A DNA stretch of 64,000 bases from Diaminobutyricimonas aerilata (GTDB taxonomy: Bacteria; Actinomycetota; Actinomycetes; Actinomycetales; Microbacteriaceae). Shown here piece by piece: positions 48,216 through 59,008 of the stretch (the first letter of the stretch is position 1; each line of letters begins with the position of its first letter). The notes under the pieces are model-generated. The model was not told where the DNA came from. It did not search any database and saw only the letters and a list, made by a program, of their open reading frames with translations. The translations under genes were made by a program, and so were the position numbers. The DNA is taken from NCBI RefSeq assembly GCF_002797715.1, contig NZ_PGFF01000001.1:1573304-1637303 (forward strand), read 5' to 3'.

Positions 48216-50605
48216 GCCTCCCGGCACTGCGGCGCCGGGGCGGGCGGACCACGGCCGGGCCCGGGCGCGACCCGACGGGCGCGCGACACGCCGACGACCT
48301 CCGTCTCGTCGTGCCGGCGGTCGCCGCGTGGCTCAGCGTGGGACTGCTCATCGGTGTCGTCGATGGCGCCCCCGCGCTCCCGGTCGTGGTCGCCGTGGCC
48401 GCGGCGGTGAGTGCGTCGCTCCTGCTCCTGCTCGCACGTGCCCGCGGCGCGCTCGTGGCGCTCGCGCTCGTGGGCGTGTCGCTCGGCGCGGGCGCCGTGG
48501 GGCTGCACGCGGAACCTCGAGAGGTCGAGGCGTTGATCCAGGCGGCCGACGAGCGCGGCGCGATCGAGGCGCGCGTCGAGGTGACGGAGACGCCCGCGGT
48601 CGGCGATCGGCACCTCGCCGTCTCGATCGTCGCGGTGCGGGCCGTCGACGGGTCGTGGACGCCCGTCGCGGTGCCCGCCGTCGCGTTCGGACGCGCGGAA
48701 CGAGACCCCGGAGAGCGGTCGGATGCGAGAGTCCGGATCGGCGTGATGCTCGAGGGACGGGTGCGGGTCGAACGCGCCGTGCCGGGGGACCGGGCCGCCT
48801 TCCTGCTCTTCGCCGACGGGAAGCTCAGCGAGCGGGCGGCGGCCGCGCCGGTGGTCGGAGGTGCCGACGCCCTCCGGGCTGCATTCACGACGCTCGCGTC
48901 CTCGCTCCCTGGTGACGGCGGCACGCTGCTCCCCGGTCTCGCCATCGGGGACACGTCGCGTCTCGACCCGACGCTCGACGCGGCGATGACCGCGGCCTCG
49001 CTCGGTCACCTCACCGCGGTGTCGGGAGCGAACTGCGCCGTCGTCGTCGGCCTCGTTCTCGCGGCGGCGCGTGCCTGCGGCGCGCCACGCGGTGTGCGCT
49101 CGGCGGCGGCGGTCGTGGTGCTCGGCGGGTTCGTCGTGCTCGTGACGCCTCAACCGAGCGTGCTGCGCGCGAGTGTGATGTGCGCCGCCGTGCTCCTCGC
49201 CGGCTGGAGCGGGCGGTCCTCCCGTGGCGTGCCGGTGCTCGCCCTCGCGGTACTCGTGCTCGTGCTCGCCGACCCGTGGATCGCGCGGGAATACGGGTTC
49301 GTCCTCTCCGTGCTCGCGACGGCGGCCCTGCTCGTGCTCGCGCCGCCGCTCGCGGAGCGGCTCGCCCGGGTCGTGCCCCGCGGGGTCGCGCTCGTGCTCG
49401 CCGTGCCCATCAGCGCGCAGCTGGTCTGCCAACCCGTCGTCGTGCTGCTCGAGCCGTCCGTCGCCGTGTACTCCGTGCCGGCGAACCTGCTCGCCGGCCC
49501 GGCGGCGCCGCTCGCGACCGTATGCGGGCTCCTCGCCTGCGTGCTGCATCCGCTCGTCCCGCCGATCGCCACGCTGCTCGCCTCCGTCGCCTGGGCGCCG
49601 TCCGCGTGGATCGCGGCGGTCGCGCGGTTCTTCGCGACCGCCCCCGGCTCTCAGCTGCCCTGGTTCGAGGGCTGGGTGGGAGTCGGCGTGCTCACCGCCA
49701 TCACTCTCGCTGCCGGTGTGGTCGTGTTCGCCCGCGGGCGCTCCCGGCGCGTCGCCGGTGTCGCCCTCGTCCTCGTCACCGCCCTCGCGATCGGCTCCCT
49801 CGTGGGTGATCCGCTCGTGCGTCGCATGCGGCTGCCAGGCGACTGGCAGTACGGTGCGTGCGACGTCGGCCAGGGCGACGCGACCCTCATCCGGGACGGT
49901 CCGGCGGTCGCCGTCGTCGACGTCGGAGAGGATCCCGATCGCGTCGCGCGTTGTCTCGACACGCTCGGGATCGCGCGGGTCTCGCTGCTCGTGCTCACCC
50001 ACTTCGACCGGGACCACGTCGCCGGTGCCGACGCTCTCATCGGCCGCGTCGACCGCGTGCTCGCGGGCCCGCCCGACACCGCGGAGGACGTTGCGCTGCT
50101 CGACCGGTTCGCGTCGGCGGGGGCCCGCGTGGATCCCGTGGTGCGGGGCGAGGAAGGGACCCTCGGGCGACTGCACTGGCGCGTGCTGTGGCCGTCGCCG
50201 CGGCGCGCCGTGGAGCCGGGCAACGCGGCGAGCGTCGTGCTGCACGTCGGGCCCGGCCGGGCGTGTCCGTCGTGCCTCAGCGCGCTCCTGCTCGGGGACC
50301 TCGGCGAGGAGGAGCAGGATGGGCTGCTGCGCCTGGGCGCCGTGCCGGCGGTCGATGTCGTCAAGGTGGCGCACCACGGGTCGCGCGATCAGAGCCCGGC
50401 CCTGTACGACGCCGCGTCCGCGCGTCTCGCCCTCATCGGCGTGGGGGCGGACAACGGCTACGGACACCCGACGGAGGAACTGCTGGCGCTGCTCGCGGGT
50501 GATGCCACGGCGATCACCCGGACGGATCGGGACGGGCTCGTCCTCGTGTCGCCGGGCCACTCGGGCATCGCAGTGTGGCGGGAGCGTGACGGTGCGTCCC
50601 CGTAG
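48212..50605 (+). CDS. comEC: ComEC/Rec2 DNA uptake channel
   Basis: The 797-residue membrane protein should form the channel for single-stranded DNA uptake. N-terminal helices, the competence domain (with SLGHLTAVSGANCAVV near 265) and further helices lead to a C-terminal metallo-beta-lactamase-like domain from about 545, with LTHFDRDHVAG and VVKVAHHGSRDQSP metal motifs intact. Actinobacteria often retain comEA/comEC without a known competence program. The GTG start overlaps the comEA stop. Confidence 0.93.
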   Translation: MSLPALRRRGGRTTAGPGRDPTGARHADDLRLVVPAVAAWLSVGLLIGVVDGAPALPVVVAVAAAVSASLLLLLARARGALVALALVGVSLGAGAVGLHAEPREVEALIQAADERGAIEARVEVTETPAVGDRHLAVSIVAVRAVDGSWTPVAVPAVAFGRAERDPGERSDARVRIGVMLEGRVRVERAVPGDRAAFLLFADGKLSERAAAAPVVGGADALRAAFTTLASSLPGDGGTLLPGLAIGDTSRLDPTLDAAMTAASLGHLTAVSGANCAVVVGLVLAAARACGAPRGVRSAAAVVVLGGFVVLVTPQPSVLRASVMCAAVLLAGWSGRSSRGVPVLALAVLVLVLADPWIAREYGFVLSVLATAALLVLAPPLAERLARVVPRGVALVLAVPISAQLVCQPVVVLLEPSVAVYSVPANLLAGPAAPLATVCGLLACVLHPLVPPIATLLASVAWAPSAWIAAVARFFATAPGSQLPWFEGWVGVGVLTAITLAAGVVVFARGRSRRVAGVALVLVTALAIGSLVGDPLVRRMRLPGDWQYGACDVGQGDATLIRDGPAVAVVDVGEDPDRVARCLDTLGIARVSLLVLTHFDRDHVAGADALIGRVDRVLAGPPDTAEDVALLDRFASAGARVDPVVRGEEGTLGRLHWRVLWPSPRRAVEPGNAASVVLHVGPGRACPSCLSALLLGDLGEEEQDGLLRLGAVPAVDVVKVAHHGSRDQSPALYDAASARLALIGVGADNGYGHPTEELLALLAGDATAITRTDRDGLVLVSPGHSGIAVWRERDGASP

Positions 50606-50629
50606 GCTGGGAGGGACGGAAGGAGCCCG

Positions 50630-51667
50630 GTGGCGACGAGAACGGCACGTGGATCGTCCGGTCGGGCGGCGTCGGCCAAGGTCGCGATCCCTCAGCTGAC
50701 CTGGGACCGACTCCGGCCCGCGCCGATCGTGCTCGTGACCGGCAGCGAGTCGTTCCTCGCCGATCGCGCCATCCGGGCGCTGCGTGAGCTGCTGCGCGCC
50801 GAGGACCCGAGCCTCGAGGTGTCCGACATCGACGCGGGCGGGTACGCGCCGGGGGAACTCATCACCCTCGCGAGCCCGTCGCTGTTCGGGGAGCCCCGTC
50901 TCATCCGCGTCTCCAACGTCGAGAAGATGACCGACGCCTTCCTGAGCGAGACGCTCTCCTACCTCGAGTCGCCCGACCCGGACACGACCGTCGTGCTGCG
51001 TCACGGGGGAGGGGTGCGCGGAAAGAAGCTGCTCGACGCCATCCGTTCGGGCACGGGCGGCGGCGTCGAGATCGTCTGCGCGGAGCTCAAGAAGGACTCC
51101 GAGAAGTACGAGTTCGCCGCCGCGGAGTTCGCGGCCGCGAACCGCCGCATCACCGCCGGCGCGCTGCGGGCGGTCGTCTCGGCGTTCAGCGACGACCTCG
51201 CGGAACTCGCCTCCGCCTGTCAGCAGCTCATCGCCGACGCCGCGGTCGACGAGATCACCGAGCGCACCGTCGACACCTACTACGGCGGCCGGGTCGAGAC
51301 GAACGCGTTCCGCGTGGCCGACTCCGCGATCGCCGGACGCCTCGGTGAGGCCCTGGTGCTGCTCCGGCACGCCCTCGCCTCGGGTGCCGACCCGGTGCCG
51401 ATGGTCGCCGCGTTCGCGTCGAAGCTGCGCACCATGGCGAAGGTCGCCGGGGAACGCGGTCCCTCCGGTCAGATCGCCGGTCGGCTCGGCCTCGCCCCGT
51501 GGCAGGTGGACCGGGCCCGCCGCGACCTCGCCGGCTGGAGCGAGGAAGGCATCGGCCGGGCGATCGTGCTCATCGCCGACACCGACGCGCAGGTGAAGGG
51601 CGCCGGCCGCGACCCCGTGTACGCGCTCGAGCGCATGATCACCGTCGTCAGCTCCCGCGGCCTCTGA
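50630..51667 (+). CDS. holA: DNA polymerase III subunit delta
   Basis: The 345-residue clamp-loader subunit opens the sliding clamp. The N-terminal segment PIVLVTGSESFLADRAIRALRELL, the central AAA-like core and the C-terminal collar region fit HolA. GGAAGGAG precedes the GTG at 50630. A TAGGCT -10 overlaps the comEC stop codon (50603-50608), so holA may have its own promoter besides read-through. Confidence 0.93.
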   Translation: MATRTARGSSGRAASAKVAIPQLTWDRLRPAPIVLVTGSESFLADRAIRALRELLRAEDPSLEVSDIDAGGYAPGELITLASPSLFGEPRLIRVSNVEKMTDAFLSETLSYLESPDPDTTVVLRHGGGVRGKKLLDAIRSGTGGGVEIVCAELKKDSEKYEFAAAEFAAANRRITAGALRAVVSAFSDDLAELASACQQLIADAAVDEITERTVDTYYGGRVETNAFRVADSAIAGRLGEALVLLRHALASGADPVPMVAAFASKLRTMAKVAGERGPSGQIAGRLGLAPWQVDRARRDLAGWSEEGIGRAIVLIADTDAQVKGAGRDPVYALERMITVVSSRGL

Positions 51668-51709
51668 CCCCACCTCCCCGCTCACCACTCGCCGGTCGCG
51701 CGCCCCGAT

Positions 51710-51829
51710 GTCGGAAATTCAGGAGTCACGTGCTGCGCCCAGCGACGCCGTCCGTGAACACCCCAGCATCTCGGCGGGAGTCCTGAGTCGTCGACCGCCG
51801 TCGTGACGCGCGACTCCTGAATTTCCGAC
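51710..51829. repeat. Large intergenic inverted-repeat element
   Basis: GTCGGAAATTCAGGAGTC (51710-51727) and its perfect reverse complement (51812-51829) bound an 84-bp interior. The arms are AT-richer than the surroundings, and the interior holds a diverged, rearranged part of the arm sequence (AGTCCTGAGTCG at 51779-51790). It sits between the convergent holA and rpsT genes. Confidence 0.7.
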
Positions 51830-51874
51830 GCGGTCTCGCACGTCCGGTCATCGGCGAGTCGGCGACCTGCGGAG

Positions 51875-51946
51875 AACGACGAAGGCCCCGTCCTCGTGTG
51901 CCCGGAAACGACGAAGGCCCCGTCCTCGCGGACGGGGCCTTCGGCA
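51875..51946 (-). terminator. rpsT terminator with a duplicated arm
   Basis: On the rpsT strand a GGCCCCGTCC/GGACGGGGCC stem forms the terminator (about 51911-51946). Its distal arm, a 22-nt sequence at 51907-51928, is repeated at 51875-51896, 32 bp further on. The first arm can therefore pair with either copy. Confidence 0.75.
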
Positions 51947-51959
51947 CGGTGCTCCGGGT

Positions 51960-52220
51960 TCAGAGCGACGCGACCTGCTTCGCGACGGCCGACTTGCGGT
52001 TCGCGGCCTGGTTCTTGTGGATGACGCCCTTGCTCACGGCCTTGTCGAGCTTCTTCGTCGCCACGACGAGGGCGGCGGTGGCCTTCTCCTTGTCGCCGGC
52101 GGCGACGGCCTCACGGGCGCTGCGGAGAGCGGTCTTGAGCTGGCTCTTGACCGCCTTGTTGCGGTCCTGGGCCTTCTTGTTCGTCTTGATGCGCTTGAGC
52201 TGCGACTTGATGTTCGCCAT
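51960..52220 (-). CDS. rpsT: 30S ribosomal protein S20
   Basis: The 86-residue basic S20 binds 16S rRNA. It starts [21 protein letters not shown], an exact family N-terminus, which fixes the ATG at 52220. The rest is Lys/Ala-rich helix. It is monocistronic, with its own promoter and a leader of about 95 nt. Confidence 0.97.
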   Translation of the reverse strand: MANIKSQLKRIKTNKKAQDRNKAVKSQLKTALRSAREAVAAGDKEKATAALVVATKKLDKAVSKGVIHKNQAANRKSAVAKQVASL

Positions 52221-52322
52221 GGTGTCTTTCGTTTTCGATGAGTGCGGATGTGCCGGTCGGCGAGAGAGGGTCGCGTCGCGGCGAGATTCGTGCGGTTCTA
52301 TCCACACGCAAGCCAACAGATG

Positions 52323-52352
52323 ACATTACCAGTGCCATGGGGGTCGGGGCAA
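52323..52352 (-). promoter_or_regulatory. rpsT promoter
   Basis: On the minus strand, TTGCCC (complement of 52347-52352) and TAATGT (complement of 52323-52328) are spaced by 18 bp, with a TGG extension before the -10. Transcription should start near 52316. Confidence 0.6.
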
Positions 52353-52395
52353 CGACGCGCGGAGAGGCCGCGGGTCGGACGCCGCCAGAAACCGA

Positions 52396-53106
52396 TCAGC
52401 GGTCGAACACGGCGATCGCGTCGAGCAGGATGCGGTCGAATTCGGCGGGCTTCGACACGTTCACGAGGTGCCCGGCTCCCTTCACGCGCACGAGCCGTCC
52501 GCGCTGCGTCGCCTTGAGGAAGCCGCGCTCCTGCAGCCGGAAATGGTCCCACTGCCCGTTGACGAGCCACACGGGCTGTTCGATTCGCCGCAGCGATCCG
52601 CGCGTGTCCAGTCCGTGCAGTTCGCGCAGTACGTCGTCCATCACCTCGAGGGCGACGCCGCCGGCCTCGACGTCGTGCGCGAGTTGCGGGTCGCGCACGA
52701 ACGCGGTGACCGCCGCGTGGTTGAGCGACGCGCCCTTGTCGGGCAGCGCGTTGATCGCCCCCGCCGCGAGACGGTAGCTGTCGAGCAGCCACGACAGCGG
52801 CTGGGTGCCGCACGACGCGGCGATGAGCCCGATGATGTCGCGGCGTTCCTGCCCGGCGTAGTGCACGGAGAGGTAGCCGCCGAGCGAGCATCCGACGAGC
52901 ACGACGGGACCCGGGGCCTCCGTGACGGCCCGGTGGATCGTGGCGAGCGCCTCGTCGAGCGTGAAGTGCTCGTCGATCCGACTGCCGTGCCCCGGCAGGT
53001 CGGGGGCGATCGAGGTGATGCCGTGCTCGGCGAGCGTCTCGCGCTGGTGCCGCCACATCGTCGACGAGCTGCGGAGCGTGTGGACGAGCACGACGGACGG
53101 AGGCAC
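52396..53106 (-). CDS. Alpha/beta hydrolase
   Basis: The 236-residue hydrolase has the VVLVHTLRSSSTMW oxyanion strand, nucleophile elbow GCSLGG near 72, the acid-bearing WLVNGQWDHF strand and the catalytic His in KGAGHLVN. It is shaped like 3-oxoadipate enol-lactonase-type enzymes but has no pathway context. TACGAT (complement of 53113-53118) is 6 nt before the GTG, so it is probably leaderless. It is divergent from a TIGR01777 epimerase gene. Confidence 0.86.
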   Translation of the reverse strand: MPPSVVLVHTLRSSSTMWRHQRETLAEHGITSIAPDLPGHGSRIDEHFTLDEALATIHRAVTEAPGPVVLVGCSLGGYLSVHYAGQERRDIIGLIAASCGTQPLSWLLDSYRLAAGAINALPDKGASLNHAAVTAFVRDPQLAHDVEAGGVALEVMDDVLRELHGLDTRGSLRRIEQPVWLVNGQWDHFRLQERGFLKATQRGRLVRVKGAGHLVNVSKPAEFDRILLDAIAVFDR

Positions 53107-53132
53107 GCTGCGATCGTAATAGCCTGTGCAGA
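53107..53132. promoter_or_regulatory. Divergent leaderless promoter pair (hydrolase/epimerase)
   Basis: The 26-bp gap holds a leftward TACGAT (complement of 53113-53118; 6 nt to GTG 53106) and a rightward TAGCCT (53120-53125; 7 nt to GTG 53133). The two -10 elements are only 1 bp apart, so both promoters cannot be occupied at once. Confidence 0.55.
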
Positions 53133-54056
53133 GTGACGAGCGAGACTGAGAATCCCGCAGCCGGCGACCGGATCGTGGTGGCGGGGGCCAGCGGATTCGT
53201 CGGCCGCTACCTCGTGCAGCATCTCCGTGCCGAGGGCGCCGCGATCACGACCATCGGGCGACGCGACGCCGACGTGCGCTGGGGCGATGCCGACCGCATC
53301 CGCGCCGCCGTCGACGGCGCCGATCTGCTGATCAACCTCGCGGGCCGCAGCGTCAACGCCCGCTACAACGAGCGCACGAAGGCCGACATCTTCAGCTCTC
53401 GACTGCTCACGACCGCGGAGCTCGGCCGCGCGGTCGAGCAGTCCGATGCTCCGCCGCCGGTGTGGATGAACGCGAGCACCGCGACCATCTACCGCCACGC
53501 CGACGACCGGCCGATGACCGAGAGCGGCGGGCAGATCGGCGAGGGCTTCTCGGTCAACGTCGCGACCGCGTGGGAACGCGAGTTCTTCGCCCACGAGCGA
53601 CCCGAGACGCGACAGGTGGCGCTGCGCATGGCCATCGTGCTCGGCGACGGGTCCGCCCTCGCCCCGCTCGCCGGACTCACCCGGGTGGGATTCGGCGGCC
53701 CGCAGATCGGCGGACGCACCCGCGGGGGCCGCCAGATGTTCAGCTGGGTGCACCTCGCCGACGTTCTCGGCGCCGTCCGCTTCCTGCGCACCCACGAGCT
53801 CGAGGGGCCCGTCAACATCGCGGCACCCAACCCGGTGACGAACCGCGAGCTCATGGCGACGCTGCGCCGGGTGCTCGGCGTTCCGGTCGGCATCCCGCTC
53901 CTGCGCTGGATGCTCGAGGTGGGCGCCGTCGCGCTCCGCACGGAGACGGAGCTGCTGCTCAAGAGCCGCTGGGTGCTGCCCGAGCGGCTGCAGGCCGCGG
54001 GGTACGAGTTCGAGTACCCCGCGCTCGAGGCCGCGCTGCGCTCGATCCTGCGCTGA
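53133..54056 (+). CDS. TIGR01777 family epimerase (SDR39U1-like)
   Basis: The 307-residue extended SDR protein has the [10 protein letters not shown] cofactor motif (18-27), [18 protein letters not shown] and [10 protein letters not shown] segments, and the [17 protein letters not shown] motif of TIGR01777. The C-terminal DUF1731-like region follows. Its role is unknown; relatives occur with cell-division or nucleotide-sugar genes. It starts with GTG at leaderless spacing. Confidence 0.88.
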   Translation: MTSETENPAAGDRIVVAGASGFVGRYLVQHLRAEGAAITTIGRRDADVRWGDADRIRAAVDGADLLINLAGRSVNARYNERTKADIFSSRLLTTAELGRAVEQSDAPPPVWMNASTATIYRHADDRPMTESGGQIGEGFSVNVATAWEREFFAHERPETRQVALRMAIVLGDGSALAPLAGLTRVGFGGPQIGGRTRGGRQMFSWVHLADVLGAVRFLRTHELEGPVNIAAPNPVTNRELMATLRRVLGVPVGIPLLRWMLEVGAVALRTETELLLKSRWVLPERLQAAGYEFEYPALEAALRSILR

Positions 54057-54102
54057 CGCGGCCCGCGCGGACGCCCCGGGCGCGCATGGGAGAATGGCGG
54101 CG

Positions 54103-55955
<1,853 letters not shown>

Positions 55956-55956
<1 letters not shown>

Positions 55957-56615
55957 TGGCCGACCGGCAGGAGGCCTGGCGTCTGCCCGTCACGTACGGG
56001 GCCGTGGGCGGCACGCAGGCCGTCGACCTCATGACCTACCCGCCGAAGGGCTACCGGCCGTTCGAGCGCCGGGCCCGCATCGGTCACGGCGACGCCCGCT
56101 GGGAGTGGGCGCGCACCGAGCTGCTCAGCTGGGGCATCAAGCGCCGCAGCGGCTTCGAGGTCGAGCGCACGGATGCGCCCGGCGACGTGAGCGAGATCGG
56201 ATACACCGGGGTCGGCTACGACGAGTCGGGCACGCCCGTGCAGGCCGCGAGCCTCGTCGCCGGCGACGAGATCGAGTACGCGCCCGACGGCACGGCGCTC
56301 GTAAAGCCGGGCGACACGGCCGTGCTCGTGGCCAGGGTCGGTCCGTTCCGCGTGCACGAACCCGTGCGCGTGGTCTACCGCATCGACGAGCCCCAGCGCA
56401 GCGGATTCGCCTACGGCACGCTGCCCGGGCATCCGCTCAGCGGCGAGGAGTCGTTCATCATCGACCGCACCGAGGACGGGTCGGTCTGGCTCACCATCCG
56501 TTCACTGAGCCGCCCCGCGGGCTTCGGATGGAAGCTCATCGGACCGCTCCTGCGCGTGGCGCATCGCCGCTACCTCGCGCGCTACATGGTCGCCCTCACC
56601 GGACCGACGGAGTGA
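55956..56615 (+). CDS. DUF1990 family protein (first of two)
   Basis: The 219-residue protein matches DUF1990, whose members have a SRPBCC-like fold: a VTYGAVGGTQ start, GYRPFERRARIGHGDARWEWARTELLSWGIKRRSG and FRVHEPVRVVYRIDEPQRSGFAYGTLPGHPLSGEESF. Function is unknown. The GTG overlaps the lepA stop by one base, and the end overlaps a second DUF1990 gene. The shared core with the next gene indicates an ancient duplication. Confidence 0.86.
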
Positions 56616-57145
56616 CCACTGGATTCACCTACGCCGAGGTCGGAGCGACCGACACCCGCGACAGGGCGCCGTTCCCGCCCGCCGGGTTCCGCGCGCTCGA
56701 GCGGGAGGCGGTCGTGGGTCGCGGTCGCGGCGCCTTCGAGCGGTCCGCATCGGCGGTGCGGCACTGGGAGGTGCAGCGGCGCAGCGGAATGCGGGTCGAC
56801 CGTGACGGCGAGGGCGAGGTGCGCGCGGGGGAGAGCGTGACGCTGCGGATCCCGTTCGGGCCGTTCCGGGTCAGTGCGCCGGCACGGGTCGTCTACGTGG
56901 TCGACGAGCCCCGCACCGCGGGATTCGCGTACGGCACCCTCGCCGGGCATCCCGAGATCGGCGAAGAGGCCTTCATGGTGCACTGGGACGCCGACGACCG
57001 CGTCGTGTTCCGAGTGCGGGCGTTCTGGAGGGCGTCGGGCCAGTGGCGGCTCGTGCTCCCGGCCGTGCGGCTCGCGCAGCTCGTGTACACCCGCCGCTAC
57101 CTCCGGGTCCTCTCGGGCGCGTCCACGACGGGGAGCGTCGACTGA
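56612..57145 (+). CDS. DUF1990 family protein (second of two)
   Basis: The 177-residue protein shares the ordered motifs of the gene before it: PPAGFRALEREAVVGRGRGAFER, QRRSGMRVDR and FRVSAPARVVYVVDEPRTAGFAYGTLAGHPEIGEEAFMV. It lacks an insertion of about 30-40 residues present in the first copy. The two are diverged paralogs. The start is GTGA-coupled to the first copy and the end overlaps the hemW start (TGATG). Confidence 0.85.
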   Translation: MTTGFTYAEVGATDTRDRAPFPPAGFRALEREAVVGRGRGAFERSASAVRHWEVQRRSGMRVDRDGEGEVRAGESVTLRIPFGPFRVSAPARVVYVVDEPRTAGFAYGTLAGHPEIGEEAFMVHWDADDRVVFRVRAFWRASGQWRLVLPAVRLAQLVYTRRYLRVLSGASTTGSVD

Positions 57146-58362
57146 TGCCGAGCGCGCTCCCGATCGCCGATCCGGCGCCCGCCGACGGACTGCTGCCCGC
57201 GACGGCAGCGGAGGGGGCGGACACGCGCGCCTTCGGCGTGTACCTGCACGTGCCCTTCTGCCGGGTGCGCTGCGGGTACTGCGACTTCAACACCTACACC
57301 GCGGACGAGCTGCGGGGCGTCTCCCGCACCGACTTCGCCTCTCACGCCCTCGCGGAGATCGACCTCGCGCGCGGCGTGCTCGCCGACCTGCCCGCCCGAC
57401 CGGCGTCGACCGTCTTCTTCGGTGGCGGCACCCCCACGATGCTCCCCGCATCCGATCTCGCTCGCATGCTCGACGCGGTGCGCCGCACGTGGGGACTCGC
57501 CGCCGACGCGGAGGTGACGACGGAGGCGAATCCCGACACCGTCGATGCCGCATACCTGCGGGAGCTCCGCGCCGCGGGGTTCACCCGCGTCTCGTTCGGC
57601 ATGCAGTCCGCCGCGCCGCACGTGCTCGCGACCCTCGAGCGCACGCACGACCCCGAACGGGTGCCGCTCGTCGTCGCGTGGGCGCGCGACGCCGGCCTCG
57701 ACGTGAGCCTCGACCTCATCTACGGCACGCCCGGCGAGAGCATCGACGACTGGCGCGCCTCGCTCGAGCACGTGATCGCGCAGCGGCCCGATCACGTCTC
57801 CGCCTACGCGCTCATCGTCGAGCCGGGCACGAAACTCGCCCGGCAGATCCGGCGTCACGAGGTCGAGACGCCCGACGACGAACTGCAGGCGGACATGTAC
57901 GAGCTGGCGGAGCGGATGCTCGGCGACGCCGGATACGGCTGGTACGAGGTCAGCAACTGGGCCGCCGGCGTCGAACACCGGTCGCGGCACAACCTCTCCT
58001 ACTGGACCGGTCAGGACTGGTGGGGCGTCGGTCCGGGCGCGCACAGTCACGTCGGCGGCGTGCGCTGGTGGAACGTGAAGCATCCGGCCGCGTACGCCGA
58101 CCGCGTTCTGGCGGGCGCGTCACCGGCCGCCGGGCGGGAGACCCTCGACGACGCCACGCGCGGTGTCGAGCGGGTGCTGCTCGAGTCGCGCCTCGCCGAC
58201 GGACTCGCCATCGACGCGATCCCCGCCGCAGGGCGCGCGACGATCGCCGAGCTCATCGCCGACGGGCTCATCGAGGGCGCGGCGGCGCTGCGCGGCCGGA
58301 TCGTGCTCACCCTCGCCGGTCGCCTGCTCGCCGACGCGGTGGTGCGACGGCTCACCGCCTGA
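57145..58362 (+). CDS. hemW: Heme chaperone HemW (radical SAM)
   Basis: The 405-residue protein has the radical SAM cluster motif CxxxCxxC (Cys39, Cys43, Cys46 in VPFCRVRCGYC) and FFGGGTPTMLP next. HemW binds heme and a 4Fe-4S cluster and passes heme to cytochromes; the family was long annotated as coproporphyrinogen oxidase. The C-terminal HemN_C-like part is present. ATG 57145 overlaps the preceding stop. A hairpin follows. Confidence 0.93.
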   Translation: MPSALPIADPAPADGLLPATAAEGADTRAFGVYLHVPFCRVRCGYCDFNTYTADELRGVSRTDFASHALAEIDLARGVLADLPARPASTVFFGGGTPTMLPASDLARMLDAVRRTWGLAADAEVTTEANPDTVDAAYLRELRAAGFTRVSFGMQSAAPHVLATLERTHDPERVPLVVAWARDAGLDVSLDLIYGTPGESIDDWRASLEHVIAQRPDHVSAYALIVEPGTKLARQIRRHEVETPDDELQADMYELAERMLGDAGYGWYEVSNWAAGVEHRSRHNLSYWTGQDWWGVGPGAHSHVGGVRWWNVKHPAAYADRVLAGASPAAGRETLDDATRGVERVLLESRLADGLAIDAIPAAGRATIAELIADGLIEGAAALRGRIVLTLAGRLLADAVVRRLTA

Positions 58363-58385
58363 CGCGGTTCCGCCCGGGAACGAGA

Positions 58386-58413
58386 ACGGGGACCGGGTCG
58401 CCCCGGTCCCCGT
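58386..58413. terminator. Bidirectional terminator between hemW and DUF4870 gene
   Basis: ACGGGGACCGGG/CCCGGTCCCCGT form a perfect 12-bp stem (58386-58397 and 58402-58413) with a 4-nt loop, between two convergent 3' ends. Confidence 0.85.
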
Positions 58414-58427
58414 CGTCGTGCGGAGTG

Positions 58428-58808
58428 CTACTTGATGAAGCGGATCGCGACCGGGTAGCGGTAGCTGCCGCCGGCGTTCACTCGGGTGTAGCCGATGATC
58501 GAGAAGGTGACCACGGCGGCCCAGAGCAGCACGAAGAGCAGCGGCGCGAGGAAGCCGAACAGACCGAAGGTGACGAAGGTGAGGATCGTCGTCACGATCG
58601 AGAGGGCGAAGGCGACGATCACGACGGTGATCTGGAAGTTCAGGGCCTCCTTGCCCTCCTGGTTGGTGTAACCGCCACGCTCGCGGAAGACCAGCCAGAT
58701 GATGAGGGAGGGGAGGATGCCGAGGATCCCGAGGAGGTGGGCGAGTCCGGCCCACTGCTTGTCTTCGGCCGGGGTGAGCGGGGCCGCGGGCTGGGCGGTG
58801 TTGGTCAT
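58428..58808 (-). CDS. DUF4870 membrane protein
   Basis: The 126-residue protein has three to four hydrophobic helices. DUF4870 signatures are present: WAGLAHLLGILGILPSLIIWLVFRERGGYTNQEGKEALNFQ, then helices and VNAGGSYRYPVAIRFIK at the end. Members resemble the Tic20-like fold; function unknown. ATG 58808 is preferred because it gives a normal short N-terminus; AAAGG lies about 10 nt upstream. It is convergent with hemW. Confidence 0.88.
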   Translation of the reverse strand: MTNTAQPAAPLTPAEDKQWAGLAHLLGILGILPSLIIWLVFRERGGYTNQEGKEALNFQITVVIVAFALSIVTTILTFVTFGLFGFLAPLLFVLLWAAVVTFSIIGYTRVNAGGSYRYPVAIRFIK

Positions 58809-58961
58809 CGTCGGGGTGCCTTTCGGGGATTCAGATCGTCGGCTCGCCGCGCCATGACATGGCAGCCTGAAGGCGAGCTGTGACTCAAGGTAGCGGTCCG
58901 GCGCGGATCCCTGCAATGGCGCGCTGGTCGACCGCATCCCCCGTTCTGCCCGGTCGAGCGG

Positions 58962-58993
58962 TAGAATTGGCAGTCAGACCTGTCGAGTGCCAG
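58962..58993 (+). promoter_or_regulatory. hrcA-dnaJ promoter with CIRCE-like operator
   Basis: TTGGCAGTC (58967-58975), 9 nt, GAGTGCCAG (58985-58993) closely follows the CIRCE pattern (TTAGCACTC-N9-GAGTGCTAA) bound by HrcA. The -10 element TAGAAT (58962-58967) touches its left arm. This predicts that HrcA represses its own operon. Confidence 0.75.
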
Positions 58994-59008
58994 GAAGGAG
59001 CGGTGGCC

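Noticed and set aside
47846-51688. 1280-codon minus-strand frame across comEA, comEC and holA
   Set aside because: Composition is Arg/Gly/Asp/His-rich with no recognisable fold. The plus-strand genes have full family motifs and overlapping start/stop codons.
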